From Brachypodium distachyon (Eukaryota > Streptophyta > Magnoliopsida > Poales > Poaceae), in contig NC_016131.3 in NCBI RefSeq assembly GCF_000005505.3, forward strand, positions 15,831,501 through 15,895,500: a stretch of DNA of 64,000 bases. The letters are read 5' to 3'. Both the position numbers and the translations under genes were made by a program. Below are positions 10,245 through 23,400 of the stretch, one piece after another; the first letter of the stretch is position 1, and every line of letters starts with the position of its first letter. Under the pieces are notes generated by a model. That model was not told where the DNA came from. It searched no databases and worked only from the letters and a program-made list of their open reading frames with translations.

Positions 10245-12756
10245 TCACAGAAGTGTACCAAAATCCCCACAGGAGCACCGGCCATCCTTGAATTTGTGAA
10301 GCCGTTTACTGTCCCGGACAACAATCTCTCTGTTAGCAAGCAATGAGAAGAATTTAATCGAGCTATGGCAATCCCTGCACATGGTGATGTTCTTCGTGAT
10401 ACGAACTGTCACACCAGGAGGTGCTTTGAGGAGCCCCAGTGCAACAGCTAACCTCTCACTATGGTGCTTTAGTGAACCTGCAGCAGGCTTCCCGTCTTCC
10501 TCGCTGTCATATAACTCTGTATTCTGATATGGTTCATACCCGATGGCCTTAGCCTTTTCCAGTAAAGTCTCCAATAGTTGATACAACTCGGTAGATTGAG
10601 GGTGACTTCTATCGTCAGCTTTGAAGAAATACACCTTATCTCTGATTGTAATCCAGCTACGATCCCTAAGAATCCCAAGATCTTCGTGTTTGCTCAGTTT
10701 CCGCACTCTCGCCACATCACGCCATCTACCTGTCGAAATGTACATGTTCAACAGCAAGACATAGGTTTCGACCACTTTTGGCTTGAGCTCAAGCAGCCTA
10801 TCAGCAGCATAGAAAGCAAGTTCCATGTTCCCATGACTCCGACATCCAGCTACCAAACTGGACCAGATAGCCTCATTCGGCTCAAAACCCTTTCTTTTGA
10901 TAAAAGCATATGCATCATCCAACCGCCCCAACCGCACGAACATGTCAATCATGCAACCGTAATGGTCCATAAGAGGTTCTATATGATACTCATTCTGCAT
11001 CATGTCAAAGTAGCGCATAGCTTCCTCAACCAAACCAGCATAGCTGCAGGCTGACAGTAGACTTACAAATGTGATTTCATTTGGTTTGGCCCCAGCTAAT
11101 ATCATGTCCTCGAAGAGTTGTATCGCGTCATGGGGTCGGCCATGCTGTGAGTACCCTGAAATCATAGAAGTCCATGTGACAAGTGTCCGTGTTGGCATTT
11201 CGACAAATGCCTTGGTTGCATATTCGATGCATCCACATTTGTTATACATGTTCACCAGTGCGCTGTTCACAACAACATCTGACAAAAAGCCAGTCTTTAT
11301 CGTCTGTGCATGGATTTGCTCACCCTGCTCCAAGGCCATCATGGTACTGCAGACTGATAGGATACTTGAGAAGGTGAACAAATCCGGCTTCATTGCAGAC
11401 CTCACGAGATCACGGAATATTTTTAGTGCCTGGAACCCTCTAGAACGAGCATGGAGGTCATCCTTTGCTGAGTCCATGATCTGAGCAAATCCCGAGATCA
11501 TTGCATTCCATGTGATAACACTGTTGTCCTCCATCTCTTCAAACAACCGCATAGCCTCTTCGGTTTCACCCTTCCTGAGATAGAGGTACATAGTCGAGTT
11601 CTTTACTGGAAGATTCGTTGCGCAGCCAATTTTGAAGCAGAAACCTTGGACTTGCTTGCCCAGGTTCATATCCAGGCTTGTACCACACAAGCTCATGACA
11701 CTGGTCAATGTAAACTCATTTGGCATCACTTCCCCCTTGAGCATATCAAGAAATAAATTCAATCCAAGCTCAGTATAATTCTCATCTTCGGCGCAGGCAG
11801 ATATCATCGTTGTCCACGTGATCACATTCTTATCAGGGATCCTCTTGAAGGCCCTGATGCCAGACTCTAAGTTTCCAGACTTGGTATACAATCTACAAAG
11901 TGAATTACCAATGCTTGTGATCGATGCAGCCCCATACTTAATCGTGTAACCATGAACCTGCTTGCCCAAATCAATGTTGTGCGACGCAACACACGCACTC
12001 AACATGCCACCCAACGTGTAATCCGACGGATACCGCCCCAGCTTCAGCATCTCAACAAAGACCTCTAATGCCAACACCGGCTGAGAATTCAGAGTATACC
12101 CCGTTATAAGCGCTGTCCACGTGACGACATTCTTCTCTGGCATTTCATCGAACAGGTTGCGTGCGTCTTGGCTGTTCCCACATCTCATGTACACATTCAC
12201 CAAGGACGTTGCCACAAAGATGTCCACAATGGTTCCAGTCTTCACCATGTGCCCGTGCAGGGCCTTGGCGCCGCCTAGGCTCCCGGTTTCGATGCACCGG
12301 TGCAGCAGTGGCACGTACATCGCTGACTGTACCGATTGACCTTCTTTCAGCATGGCCATTGCTTCTTGGGCATCGAGAGGCCGAGGGGGAGCCTCCAATC
12401 TGCCATTTTCCAACACCTGGGTGCTTCCCTGATAGGAATTGCCCTGCGAAATATGCAATTGTGACCGAAATGTAAGTACATGCTGCATTTGAGTGAGTAA
12501 GAAAAAAAAAGGGAAAGGCTGAACGACCTTAGGATTGAATCTTGTGGAACCTTACAGCAAGAGAAGATCAATTCTTCATGAGAAGATACAACCTGAAGAG
12601 ATGCAAACCTAACAAAAAGTGAACTAGTAAGAGGCTAGTCACCTTGTCAAAACCGACGGAACCCGGCGGCGGCTTGTGGGCGTCGGCAGCGAGGACTGCT
12701 CTGAAGGCAGTGGCGACAGCACCGCCGGAGACGGCGAGGGAGGGGATGGATGCCAT
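10245..12756 (-). CDS. Pentatricopeptide repeat protein, PLS class with E/E+ and DYW-like deaminase domain
   Basis: There are two exons, 12643-12756 and 10245-12443, joined in phase 0 for 770 residues. The 38-residue first exon is alanine-rich and basic, a likely organelle targeting peptide. PPR motifs run from about residue 60 (repeated NVVTWTALI, NVITWTTMI, SVITWNAMI and TLVTWTSMI signatures) to about residue 520, followed by E/E+ motifs. The C-terminus carries the cytidine-deaminase-like zinc signature: HSE in KHHSERLAVALG and CRDCH about 30 residues on. Such proteins guide C-to-U editing of chloroplast or mitochondrial transcripts; the target is not evident. The usual terminal Asp-Tyr-Trp is replaced by a CSCGDFGTLL ending. 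It lies in tandem with the SCAB gene. The class is certain; orthology within the large family is not. Confidence 0.93.
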
Positions 12757-12934
12757 TGGCGCGGACGGAGGCGAGGTCAGAGCGGATGCTGCTGCGACGC
12801 GCAGCCAGCCAGGGCGAGGCTGTGACGACTGACGAGGGGTGAAGGAGGGAGACAGAGAGATAGGATAGAGTTTTGATTTTTTTAATATATAAATATATAT
12901 ATATATATTCTTTTAGTAAATACTATGGAGTACT

Positions 12935-13180
12935 CTCTCCATTCTTTTTATAGGATGTTCTATGTTTCTCCCAAATCAAACTTTTAAAATTTTGATTTAA
13001 TTGTATTAAAAATCTATTGATATCCACGACTCTAAATTTGTTTCATGATATTTTTTAGGAACACGGTACAACCGCAGACGCTATATTGATATCCACGACT
13101 CTAAATTTGTTTCATGATGACCGTGGATTTTCCTTCAGAACAAAACTAAAACATCTTATAAAAATAAATCTAAATCATGC
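12935..13180. repeat. MITE-like remnant with 35-bp internal direct repeat
   Basis: The ends (TACTCTCTCCATTC near 12935, and a run complementary to it at about 13140-13165) suggest a Stowaway-type element upstream of the PPR gene. A 35-bp segment is repeated exactly at 13015-13049 and 13084-13118 around a 34-bp unrelated spacer. The boundaries are approximate. Confidence 0.45.
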
Positions 13181-13664
13181 GATTAGGAGGATTTTGTGGG
13201 CAAACTGGCTAGTGGAACCCACTATCACATGCCATGAGGCACAGAAAATAAAAAACATAACCTGCCAAAATTGTTCTACGATGAGTGATGGGCGGCAAGG
13301 TTTCAAATTCAGAAACATAAGTATTTGGTACCCACAAAAATATTGAAAGTTGTTTCAGAATCATTTCAAACAAATTTCATGTATTTTGATATCTGAATTT
13401 AATTAACTTAAGATCAAATCTACTATGAATTCCGAGGTTGGAGTTACTTAGCTACGCACCGAAGTTATCAAAATTTCAAAACTTTCGTTGAAGTTTTGAA
13501 CTATGGTCCACTAGGTACGGATATTTGGGGGGCACGTCTCCGGTTTCTAGTGTCACATAACATCTGATGGTGGGTCCCACCAATAAGTTTTCCTATCAAC
13601 ACACAATTTGGGTTTCCTATCAATAATTATCCCAATAGTTGTGGTTAAGTTAAAATGAAATATA

Positions 13665-13745
13665 GTCCTTCCGTCCTGAATCAAGTGATGTGGATTTGTA
13701 TAAAAATGTATGCAATCCACGTCAGTTAATTCAGGACAGAGGTAG
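13665..13745. mobile_element. Stowaway-like MITE, 81 bp
   Basis: The terminal inverted repeats match: left GTCCTTCCGTCCTGAAT, right complement CTACCTCTGTCCTGAAT. TA flanks both ends (13663-13664 and 13746-13747). It lies between the SCAB and PPR genes. Confidence 0.75.
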
Positions 13746-14404
13746 TATTAAAAGTTGGTATTTAAAAACTTAAACACTCATTGCACTCAATTGTTATAAT
13801 TGTTGTGGTCTCTTGATATTGGCTACCATGTGACGGGGGTGAAGAACATGGCCAGTTGGCGAGGGACACTTGCGAAAACCTGAACATAAATACTAAATCA
13901 ATGACACTTGTTATGGATAGGAGGAGGGAGTATGATTTTCGAACAATTCTAAACCCTAAACCCTTGTCCTCCCAGGGGTTAGCAGATTTTGCAGCCACAC
14001 GTGTAATCATCCCCGGGTAACCATATTTGCCTCCACAAAAACTGGCTTTTCGGCAAAGTGAATCAAGTGATTGCAGTGTTCTCGGAGAAAAACGAATAGA
14101 CGAGCAAGGAAAGTTTGCATAAGAAACAACATGTGGTTCAGTCCATCACCATCACATTCTTTTTTATTGTCCACAATGGAAGTTACAATGGCACGGCTTG
14201 AGGCTTGCACCAGGGTACTCTGAGAAGGAAAACAAATATGTATATACACTACCTAGCAAGATACTAGACCTCCCAACTCCAAAGAAAGAACAAGAAAACC
14301 GATTCAAATGCAGAGTACTGAGCTACTACTGCCATGCACTGCACATACATGTACATCGATTCTGTCAAGGGTTAGAGCTCGGGACTACTAGCTAGGGCTC
14401 GAGT

Positions 14405-17400
14405 TCACCATGGAGTTTTGTCCCCTGGACCGACAAGGACAATCTGCATTCAGACAAGAAAAAGGGTTAGTCATGATTCGTGAAGATCACAATAGGGTCT
14501 AAGTTTCCCCCGAAAAAAACGAACTTATCACTTCATGGAATGACATCCAACTTCAAGAACGATGGCTTACATTGCAATCGATAGCAAATCTCCGGGCGAG
14601 CATGATTGCCGAGTTGCGCTCCCTGGCCGTCTCGAAGCCCAGGACCAAGCTGAGGTCTTCACAGGGTTGCCAGAACATCGCTTGAGGAGCGGCATCCCCA
14701 CCGCCTCTAACGCCGCATAGCTGAAGCAGATGAAGGATGAACACAGATTAGATTGTGGTGCCACAGTTGGTGCAGCCGCAGTCTTGTGACATTAACTGTG
14801 TCGCTAGAGGATACCTGCATCGACGGCGAATAGAATTCCTTGGCAACGACTGTCATTCCTTTGGCGAGCCGCATCCGCAGTTTCCCGATGCATAGGACAT
14901 GGATGGAGTCTGTAGACTGATTGACTCCGTTCACTTGAAGAACAATAACCTGCCATAAGGGAAAACCAAGGACACTGTCAAAACAATGACTTGGTGATAC
15001 TAATTTTGTGGATAATTTGCCATTATGAGTTATGGATTGCACACGCAAGGACATTGTCAAGATAAGGTATCTTTCTAGCGTTGTTTAAACAAGAAATTAT
15101 AAAACTTATTTTCTCAACAAAAAAGCAGCAGATGGCATGCTAACAGGAAAATTACAATGTGACTGGCCAGCTGAGGGAGCCAAAATACTGGCTGTAGACC
15201 GTTAAGTTGGGCACAACATAAGACATCGCTTGGTTCAGAAAAACATAAGACATCGCAAATGGCAATCCCTGTATAATAAATATGCTGTGCAGAAATAGAA
15301 ATGGCTTAGAGTGGATGGCCATACATTATATTCGGTTTCAGGATTCCTTACAAGAGTCTCTACATAATCTACCAAACCTGCAGCTGCTCGACTACCAAAG
15401 AAATGTTAGGCACTTCATAACCATGAAAGCAGCTTAACTGCATCAGATAACAAGTCAGAAAACAAACCAGGGTCTACTGGGCCAGTAGTCTTTGCGACTG
15501 AGACTTCACCACCTAGATTAATCTCGGCTTGCAGGTACCGCCCTACGTCATGAGGTTCTGGAGCATATACTAGCTTCGTGGCACCTATAAAGTACAGAGC
15601 CAACATGGGTTAAAAAATGTTACACATAGAAACAAGAGTATTTGTAGGATGAAAATAGTTGCACCTGAAATTAACTCTTTCTTGCTTCCTTTATGCTGTA
15701 TGCGAAACCACTGGACTGATGAATTTGGTAAAGGCACATCACACCGGACAACTACACGCAGCATTGAGCCCAAGCTTTCAAGACCCTCTAGCTCATATGA
15801 GGGCACATCCTTCTCCTTGATTTGATGCAACTTCAACTAAAGGTAACAAATCAAGATACTTCCATATAAGAACAATGAGAAAGACGATAAAATTACCAGA
15901 TTCAGAACGTGTAAGCCAGACCTCTTTCAAAAGATGAGCAGAGCTAGCGGATATCTCAGAAAATTGACCACGTAGAACATGGATCTCATTTTTTATGTCC
16001 ATTGCCTAGAAAAGGTATTCAAAGGCTTGTAATATATTTAGAATTACATAAGAACATTATATAATCATGTAGACATGAATTATTAAATTAATGCAATAAG
16101 CCTATGAAGTCTACCTTGCTAGGGCAATGTAGCATTTTAACTCTTCGTGCTTCTTGACCTTTTTCCCGAAGCTCATCCATATCCTTAGAAAGTTCAAAGC
16201 CAAAATAAAAATTATGCATGTGCAGTTCAGCTGAAAAATAAAGGATCTCTATACAAAAAAATGGCATCAATCTCTTAACATAAATAAACAGTAGGACAGT
16301 TCAGCTGAAAAATAAAGGAACTCTACGTAAGAAACTGTGAGGAGTTCAAGGCCAAAAGCAGCAACTAAAATAATAATAAACATGACAAGAAAAGTAACAC
16401 GACAGACAATTAATCAAGGTAAATGACTTGTGGTTCACAGAACAGACAATTGATCAATCAACATTTCATGCTACCATGGGAGCTAGGTCAATAGAAACAT
16501 CGTGCTGCTTAACCAGAATAGTTTTCCTTGTAGTTGGACTTTCGAAGTTTCGAGACTATTAATATGTGTGCAGAGTGAAGACGCTTGGGCGAGATCTCCA
16601 GGAAAATGTTCCATTTGGACAAGCAAATAATGTAAACAAACTAAGTTCCGGTACAATTGCTACATGACGCAGTATTAGATAGAAGGTTACATAGTCAGCT
16701 GGTTTTGCACATAATAACTTGTAAAAAGCATGAAATATGAATATATATGGACATAAATAAATAAATGAGGGAAACTGGCTCAGGCATGTGCTCCAGGTAA
16801 GTATGATATAAAAAGGAGAGACTAAAGAGAACTGGTGTTCATAACTTTATATTGTGTATTATATACCTGCTTCCCAATTGTATGTGAATGTTTTTCCTTC
16901 TCTTTAAGTACTTGTTGGACTCTTTGTACAGCAGCTCTAGCATTTTCTATCTCTGTTCGAGCATTAGCTCTTTCGTCATCAACAATTCTCCTGGCATCTT
17001 CTGAAGCCTATGAGCAATACAGAAGGGGAAAAACAGGGCAATGCTTCAAAAATGAAGAAATAGGAAAATAACAATGAAGAGATCAATCCGAGATGATATC
17101 AAGCATGCTTTGATATAGAAAACGATTATAAAAAGGTAAAAAAGGAACGCCAATCCAATGGAAGCTGGATCATGCTTCATGTGAAAAATCTTGACAGTAT
17201 GTTTGTTTCGGAACCATGGTAAGGAAATCACTTGGACCTCCAAAAATATGTTACTCAACAAAGCAGGATCGGCAGGTCACTGAAATCTTGCTGTGCATTT
17301 GGAAGAGAAGAGCACTATTTCAAGTTTCTCAAGCCTCAGCAAAGGCAACACTCCCTCTACACTCTTGCTTATTGTAACAAGCAAGAAAAAACTTTCATAA

Positions 17401-18956
17401 CATGAAATGAAAAATTTCTGAAGTCATACTTTTTTTTGCACAAAATTTCTTAAGTCATACACATGGAAGATAATTCACATTTCCTCCAAATCCAGTAGCA
17501 AATGGAGAATGGAAAATGGCCTTTGAATATTTGATGGTAAATTACAAACAGATGCTACCAAGCTACAATGAATTTTGAACGCACCAGTTTCAGTGAAGAT
17601 GCTATTCTCGTGACCTCTGTTTTCTGCTGAAGCAACTCATCTTCTCTTTTGGACAGCTGGACTGCTAAAATATCCACCTACAGAAAGTATCAAACTATTA
17701 ATGCGTTCACACTTCACATGAAAAGGGATCATTTTTTTCATATACTCCACATAGCCGAAGGAGTAAAATGCACCCGCGATCCTACTATTATTGACTCTGG
17801 ACACGTCAGCAGAGAGGTTGGCGGGAGATTTTCCCTCCACAAGCAGTGAGTCATTTTTTTCCAAAAAGAAATCCTTGTAGAAGGCCATGCCATGCTCAAT
17901 GCTCTCCACTCCATATCCTCTCCTCTCGAGCTTGTCGTCCGTCGCTGCAGCCATGTCCGGGAGCTCACGTGCTAGCTCATCAGCAAGGAAAAGGGGCAAG
18001 AAGAAAGGAACTGTGCAGTTGCCGCTGCTGCCACAGGAACCTGCACCAGTGGGGCCAGACGCGGCCTTTTGAGAGAGGGGGTTGTTTTCAAAAATTGACC
18101 AACTTCTAGCAATGGGTAATGTCCCGCCAAGACCTCTCCACCGAAGTGTACGTGGTCAAAGTGCCACGTGAGAGGATCAACGCCTCACCATGAGTTTAGG
18201 CCCCACGGTAAACAATCTAAACAAGAGTAGGGCATGTAGTTTTGTAATTATAGGATTGACTTGACATCTCGGCAACAATAGTAGGATTGCCGATGCATTT
18301 TGCTCTAGCTGAAGAATTCTTTGAGCAAAAAGAAAATGGTAAGTTAGAAACACTTGCAGCGCCATTAAAGATACACATACACATTAATGAACAATATACT
18401 CCGTAGTATAAATATAGTTCAAAAGAAGAAACCAACCATAGATACAGACTCCTCGATTTCATCCTTATATTTGCCAGCTACTCGATCTCTCAGTGACTCC
18501 AATACACTCATTAGATTCTTCAGAAGGATGTTTCGCTCCAGTAGAGCCACTTGTCTCCATTTAACCTGAGAGTTAAAGCCAAGGCCAGATAAACTTTTTA
18601 AGTTACAGTCATCTGTACTAGCTGAACCAATTGCCAAATGGCCGTTCAGGTATCAGGACCACCCATACCTCATTAGACAACAGTGTGGCCGTATTGAGAC
18701 CCTTCTCGAACTTCATTGCTAGCTCACGAACTGAGAGGCGCTGACGCCGATCGAGCAGATCTGCTGTCTCCTTGGCAACAGTCTCCTTAAGCGATGGCGT
18801 TTCTGGGTCATCTGCCAATTTGATAATTATCCCGTTCGCACCATTCTTGTAGGTAGGGAATTTATTTCTGATGACATTGACCGGACGCAACGGCCCAGAC
18901 CAATTGACCTGACTCTGCGTCTTCCGCCCAAAATCTATAGTTGATGCCCGAGTCAT
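14405..18956 (-). CDS. SCAB1-like: Stomatal closure-related actin-binding protein (SCAB1-like)
   Basis: Twelve coding exons, all with GT-AG introns and compatible phases: 18669-18956, 18437-18565, 17585-17677, 16867-17007, 16115-16183, 15922-16005, 15665-15836, 15468-15584, 15325-15383, 14815-14949, 14571-14720 and 14405-14443. They join to 491 residues, close to the roughly 496 of Arabidopsis SCAB1. The start is the ATG at 18956 (MTRASTIDF). The N-terminal part, including the DRRQRLSVRELAMKFEKGL block, is the actin-binding region. Exons 2-6 encode a long coiled coil (ARTEIENARAAVQRVQQV). The C-terminal half matches the fused Ig-PH module (SSVQWFRIQHKGSKKELISG; YSPSMQLCGVRG; RNSAIMLARRFAIDC). 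SCAB proteins are plant-specific and bind, bundle and stabilise F-actin, notably during guard-cell closure. All catalogued blocks are present and the frame is open, so it should be functional. Confidence 0.94.
17690..18070 (-). other. Open reading frame fragment inside SCAB coding intron 2
   Basis: A minus-strand frame at 17637-17999, extending upstream through a Gly/Ser/Ala-rich stretch, lies mainly in the intron between exons 2 and 3. It reads like real protein (MAAATDDKLERRGYG; MAFYKDFFLEKNDSLLVEG) and does not belong to SCAB. I do not recognise it. It may be a captured exon or an alternative exon. Support is composition and length only. Confidence 0.3.
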
Positions 18957-20450
18957 CGGCAAGCAACTCGCGGCCCTGATTCCACAAAAGCAAGCATCAT
19001 TATCTCAAACAACTGGCCACCGTAAAACATCACTAGAAAATGTTTCATGCATCAGTGTACTGGTCTAAACATGCGTCCATAAAACAAAGTAAAATGCGGC
19101 AAAATAAAGGGCGACGGAAAACAATACCAGAATGAAAATGTCAAACTGCACTATGGAACCTCATGAAAAGGCAGAAGCAAGTGGAAGCGCTCTCCTCCAA
19201 AAGAAACAAAACAAGGGCAATTCAACTGCATCTGGCCGGGTGCATGTGCTACTACCAACCCTTGCGTGATGCAAGTCCTATGTATAATCATCACATGACC
19301 GTACAGCATCACCCCACTGAACCTCAGGACTAGAAGAAACCTGCATTAGAAGCAACTGGCACCAGGAGAACCAACTAATTTTTCACATCACTTACATCAG
19401 TGCCTTAAATTCCACTAAAAAGGACAGTTAGATTTGCAGGGAGTGCAAATTTGTCAAAGAGTTAAGGAGAAGGACGTTCCTGTACAGTTGGAGCTGTCAG
19501 GGGGAATCATAACTTCACACAAGGTCAGTTATCCAACAAGAACTGCACCAGATGTTTCTAGTACACAGTAGGAAACAACTAAAATCAACAAACAGACAAA
19601 ATCTTCAGCGGTCAGTTTAATTCTAGCATCGTGCATACGGCAAAGCAAACCGACGCTATTAACGAGAACATTGACCTTCCCGTGGTGGATAGAAACCCCC
19701 TAGTAGCCAGTAGGCCAATAAAAATCCAAGACCCAACCAAATTAACCCCAGTGGGCTGGCTATTCAATGCGTGCTCTGTTTCGCCTAAAACCCCAATATA
19801 CACGGCTTCGTACGACACTCGCAGGAAATCTGAAACAGAGAGCGAAGCACTACATCCGTAGTGCTTCGCTCTCTGTTTGCGCATCTTCGCGTACTGGTCG
19901 CATGGCTAACCACCACACCCAACCACTCCACGGAAACCGCGAGGCTGTAATTTTGGCACTACTCGCTTCCGCAGACAAATTCACCATGACCGAATCTGGC
20001 TAGCAAAACATTTGCTCAAGGATTTCCCCGGTTACGCCTCGAATGCCGCGCATTATATAAACCATAACCCCCGAAATTTGAAAGACGGAACAGAAAAGTG
20101 GGCGTTCAAATTTTCAGTACCGCGGAATCACGCTAACAAAACAGAACGGAACGGAACTTCCCGCCTCCCACCCGAGCGCGCAGCAGTTCGAAACCAGCGC
20201 TGCGGGAAGGAAAATCTCAAACAAAGCAAAAAACAAATGCGGTGCAGAAGAGGGGGTGGGGGTGGTAGCTTACCGGAGGAGCCGCTAACCCTAGGGGGAA
20301 TGCGGCGGCGCCGGGGATGCTCGAGTCAAATGGCGCCGCTGCCGGACCTAGCTTGCCCGGTAGGAGGCGCTTGATCTGGCGAGCAGGAGGAGAGACCGGG
20401 AGAGAGGGAGGGGTTTGCGGGTCGCGGCCTGGAACGTGGAGCAAATCCCG
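18957..20450 (-). other. 5' untranslated exon and leader intron of the SCAB-type gene
   Basis: An acceptor (AATCAG|GG) lies at 18976, 19 nt upstream of the ATG, and a consensus donor (CCG|GTAAGC) lies at 20273. This implies a 5' untranslated exon from 20274 to about 20450 and a leader intron of about 1.3 kb. The proposed exon is GC-rich. CT-rich sequence at about 20490-20580, outside it, would be the core promoter. The transcription start is an estimate. Confidence 0.6.
19833..19878. repeat. Perfect 21-bp inverted repeat with ATCC loop
   Basis: Arms 19833-19853 and 19858-19878 are exact reverse complements separated by 4 nt. It lies within the SCAB leader intron, so it would be transcribed and fold into a strong hairpin. 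No TSD-like flank or MITE terminus is evident. Confidence 0.9.
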
Positions 20451-23400
20451 GAAGAGAGAAGGGAAGACTTCCGCGGCGGGTTTTTGGTAATAAACCGAGG
20501 TTTATCTCTCTCTTCCTCTGCGCGGTCTTTGGCTCTCCCCTCGTGCTCTGTCTGTCGCCTCTCTGTCTCTCTTCTCTTCGTCAGGGAGCGGGTGCGAGCT
20601 TTGAATCAAAATGGCCAATCCCAGCCATCGGATTCTCTGTGCACAAGATACAGCCACAGACACAGTAGCACCCAGTCCTACCAGTGCTTAGAAGATCCGG
20701 GCCAGAACACGTGGCACTGAGCAGCGAAGTGCGATCCGGACCGGGCAGGTGCGACACGGACCGTGGGCCAGGCCCAGCCCGGATCCCGAGATTCCTTCCT
20801 CTCCCCGCGGCTGGCTGGCTGCTGGCCGTGCCGTCCGTCGGATTGAGATCGGACGGACCAGGAGGCTTCGCTCGAGGAGGAGCGTCGGGGGAAAAGGGGA
20901 AGAATTCTGGGAGGGCTGCGGCCGTTCCGTTGATGCCGGGCGCGCGGGATAACGTGGACCCTCCACCCGACCGCCCCAACAACGCTGACGGCGACTGATC
21001 GGGCCGTTGGAGGCCGTTGGGACTTGCCACTCTCTCGTTCGTCGTTCCTCCTCCGTTTACTCCATTTCTTTTCTTTCTAATAACTAATGCGTCATCGTTT
21101 CAAAATTTCCATGCCTTTTTCAATAGCTAGCGGTACTGCAAGTACGCTGCTAAGTGTGATTGGCGAGAGAAAATTCCAAATGATTAGAGTAGTATTAAAT
21201 TAATGGGATTGATTTGTAATTAATTTGGGTTTTTTTATTGGTTTACCCTAATTGATTCAAAGCTTTCCAGATTGATCGATTCATAACTAATTGGGTTTTT
21301 GTGACAGATTGAAAGCTTCTAAATTTGTAATAATTGGATTTCCAAAATGATTGAAAATTTCCTGAATTAGACGCTATGTGGAAATAATGTGATCGACTGG
21401 CAATTAATTGTTTTTTTTCCTTTCTAAGTGATAGGGTCAAGGGACTAGCTATGGGAGTGGCATCGGTAGGTAATTAAAATATGGTGTACACCATCCATCG
21501 TCAAAATGGCGTGGGCGTTAGATTTAGATGGTTGGATGGCCAAGATTTTTTGGATCCGCTCTGACTAATTTTAGTTGTACTATATATAAAATTGTAAATG
21601 AAACCTACCGTACAAATAGAAACCTAAACGTGCGTTTATGAGGACTAGAATCTTAACGATGTGATTAGTAATACATAATATGTTATACTTGATGCCTCTT
21701 ATTGATGTGCGTAGAGTCATCCGCGAGTGGTGCCGAGAGAATCTCAATGATGACTCTAACGAATGCTATGGTTTTAACGAAAAAACCATCACACTGACGG
21801 GTCAAAAGCATGCCCCGTTAGTGCTAGCTATTACACCACTGACGAATCTTAATTTCAGCATGTCGATAGTAAAAGTTCAGCCAAAAGTATGAAAAAGCTA
21901 GTCAATAAAGCTTGGCGATGTTGCCTCGCAGTCCTACCCCGAAAACCTATGTTAAGGTCCTCTTTGATTCAAATAAAATCCATAGTAAATTTGGAGGCTT
22001 TTATTTATAAAGATTTTTTTTTCTACGGACTAGCTTTCATGTAACTTCAAAGAAAAAAATTCATGAGTTGTCTATATGGCGACTATGACTAGCACATAAG
22101 CATTGAAGCAAGTTCCTAGAATTTTTCCCTTGGTGCAATCAGAGAACTTCAATTGCACATTAGTGCGTTTTGAATTCTTGTAGCATTCAACATACCGTTT
22201 CTTTCGAAATTCTACGAATCAAAGAGTCGTCGCTCATAAAAGCACCGGAGTATTTAATTTGCAGGGAAGACCAAATCAGCTGCTAGAGTTCAACGATCAA
22301 TGCAGAAGCCGGGGATGTCCTCCTTTTCGGGAAAATAAAAATAGCTGCTAGAGTTCATATGTATACAACTCCACCACAAGTCCATTGATGGTAATTTTTA
22401 ATACTATCTTCGTCCAACAAAAGATGTCAAGCTTGTCAAATTTTAGATGTATCTAGACATGACTTAGTGTATAGATGCATTCAAATTTGATGAAAATTTA
22501 AATATCTTTTGTTGGATGGAGGGAGTAGCTAGTTATCCTTGAAAAATATTGGAAGAGTACGTAGCTTAGTTATGGCGCGCTGGCCACGTATGTCTGCACT
22601 CCATTTCTGGAATACGGGGTTCCTGGACTGTTAAATCTTCTTGCATGAATTTTCATTCTATAGTAAAAATAGAGAATAAATTATTTGCATCAAACTTCAT
22701 TGGTCATAGAAAATATTGATTTTGTATCGTATGGAGACTGAATAATATGGAAGGATCGTCCTCGCAACGCATCGGATCGTTTTGCACGAAATTGCGCGTG
22801 TGTTTTAGACAAGGACCGCGACCGCGGGGGAAGCTAGTGCATTCACAAATCACACATTGTTTTGTTCAACATGTGCATACAAATACTCGTTTCTTATTTG
22901 ACGGAAACATACAAATACTCGTTTTGACTTGGAAGGCCGGCTGTTCCCCTGGAACAACGGGATATGTAACGAGAGGATGTATAGTTGTATATATATACTA
23001 CCGAGTACTGCCTGTCAGAATATACGCACGCATCCGCCTAGCTACCAAACTATAATTGCAAACACAAGCACAAGCCGGCCGTACGAGCACGAACGTGCCT
23101 TACGCCCTTACAGCTTAGCCAGCAGATTGCTGTAGCGCCTAATCTATACATTAACTACATCAATTAAACCGTCACGCAAGTGCATCCGTCACGTGCGGAT
23201 TAGCACAAAATAGCTTAGCAAGCGTCCCGTCAAGCCCAATCCTGCATGGCCCAAATCGCTGGAGAAAGTTGCAGCAATTTCACAGTATCGACGTATTTTC
23301 TCCGTGTCATAGTGTCGATGACGGAGGGAGTAATACGTAGAACCGCTTTCAGTATTTCCTCCATCTCATATTAAGTGTCGATGCAATTTCATAGTATCGA

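Noticed and set aside
15415..15606. Reading SCAB exon 8 straight through to a stop, which would suggest truncation
   Set aside because: A GT donor at 15467 and the exon at 15325-15383 restore the expected AAGLVDYVE segment in frame, so the gene is intact.
20581..21030. A 149-codon minus-strand frame upstream of SCAB
   Set aside because: Pro/Gly/Arg-rich composition in GC-rich promoter sequence; the other strand is open too.
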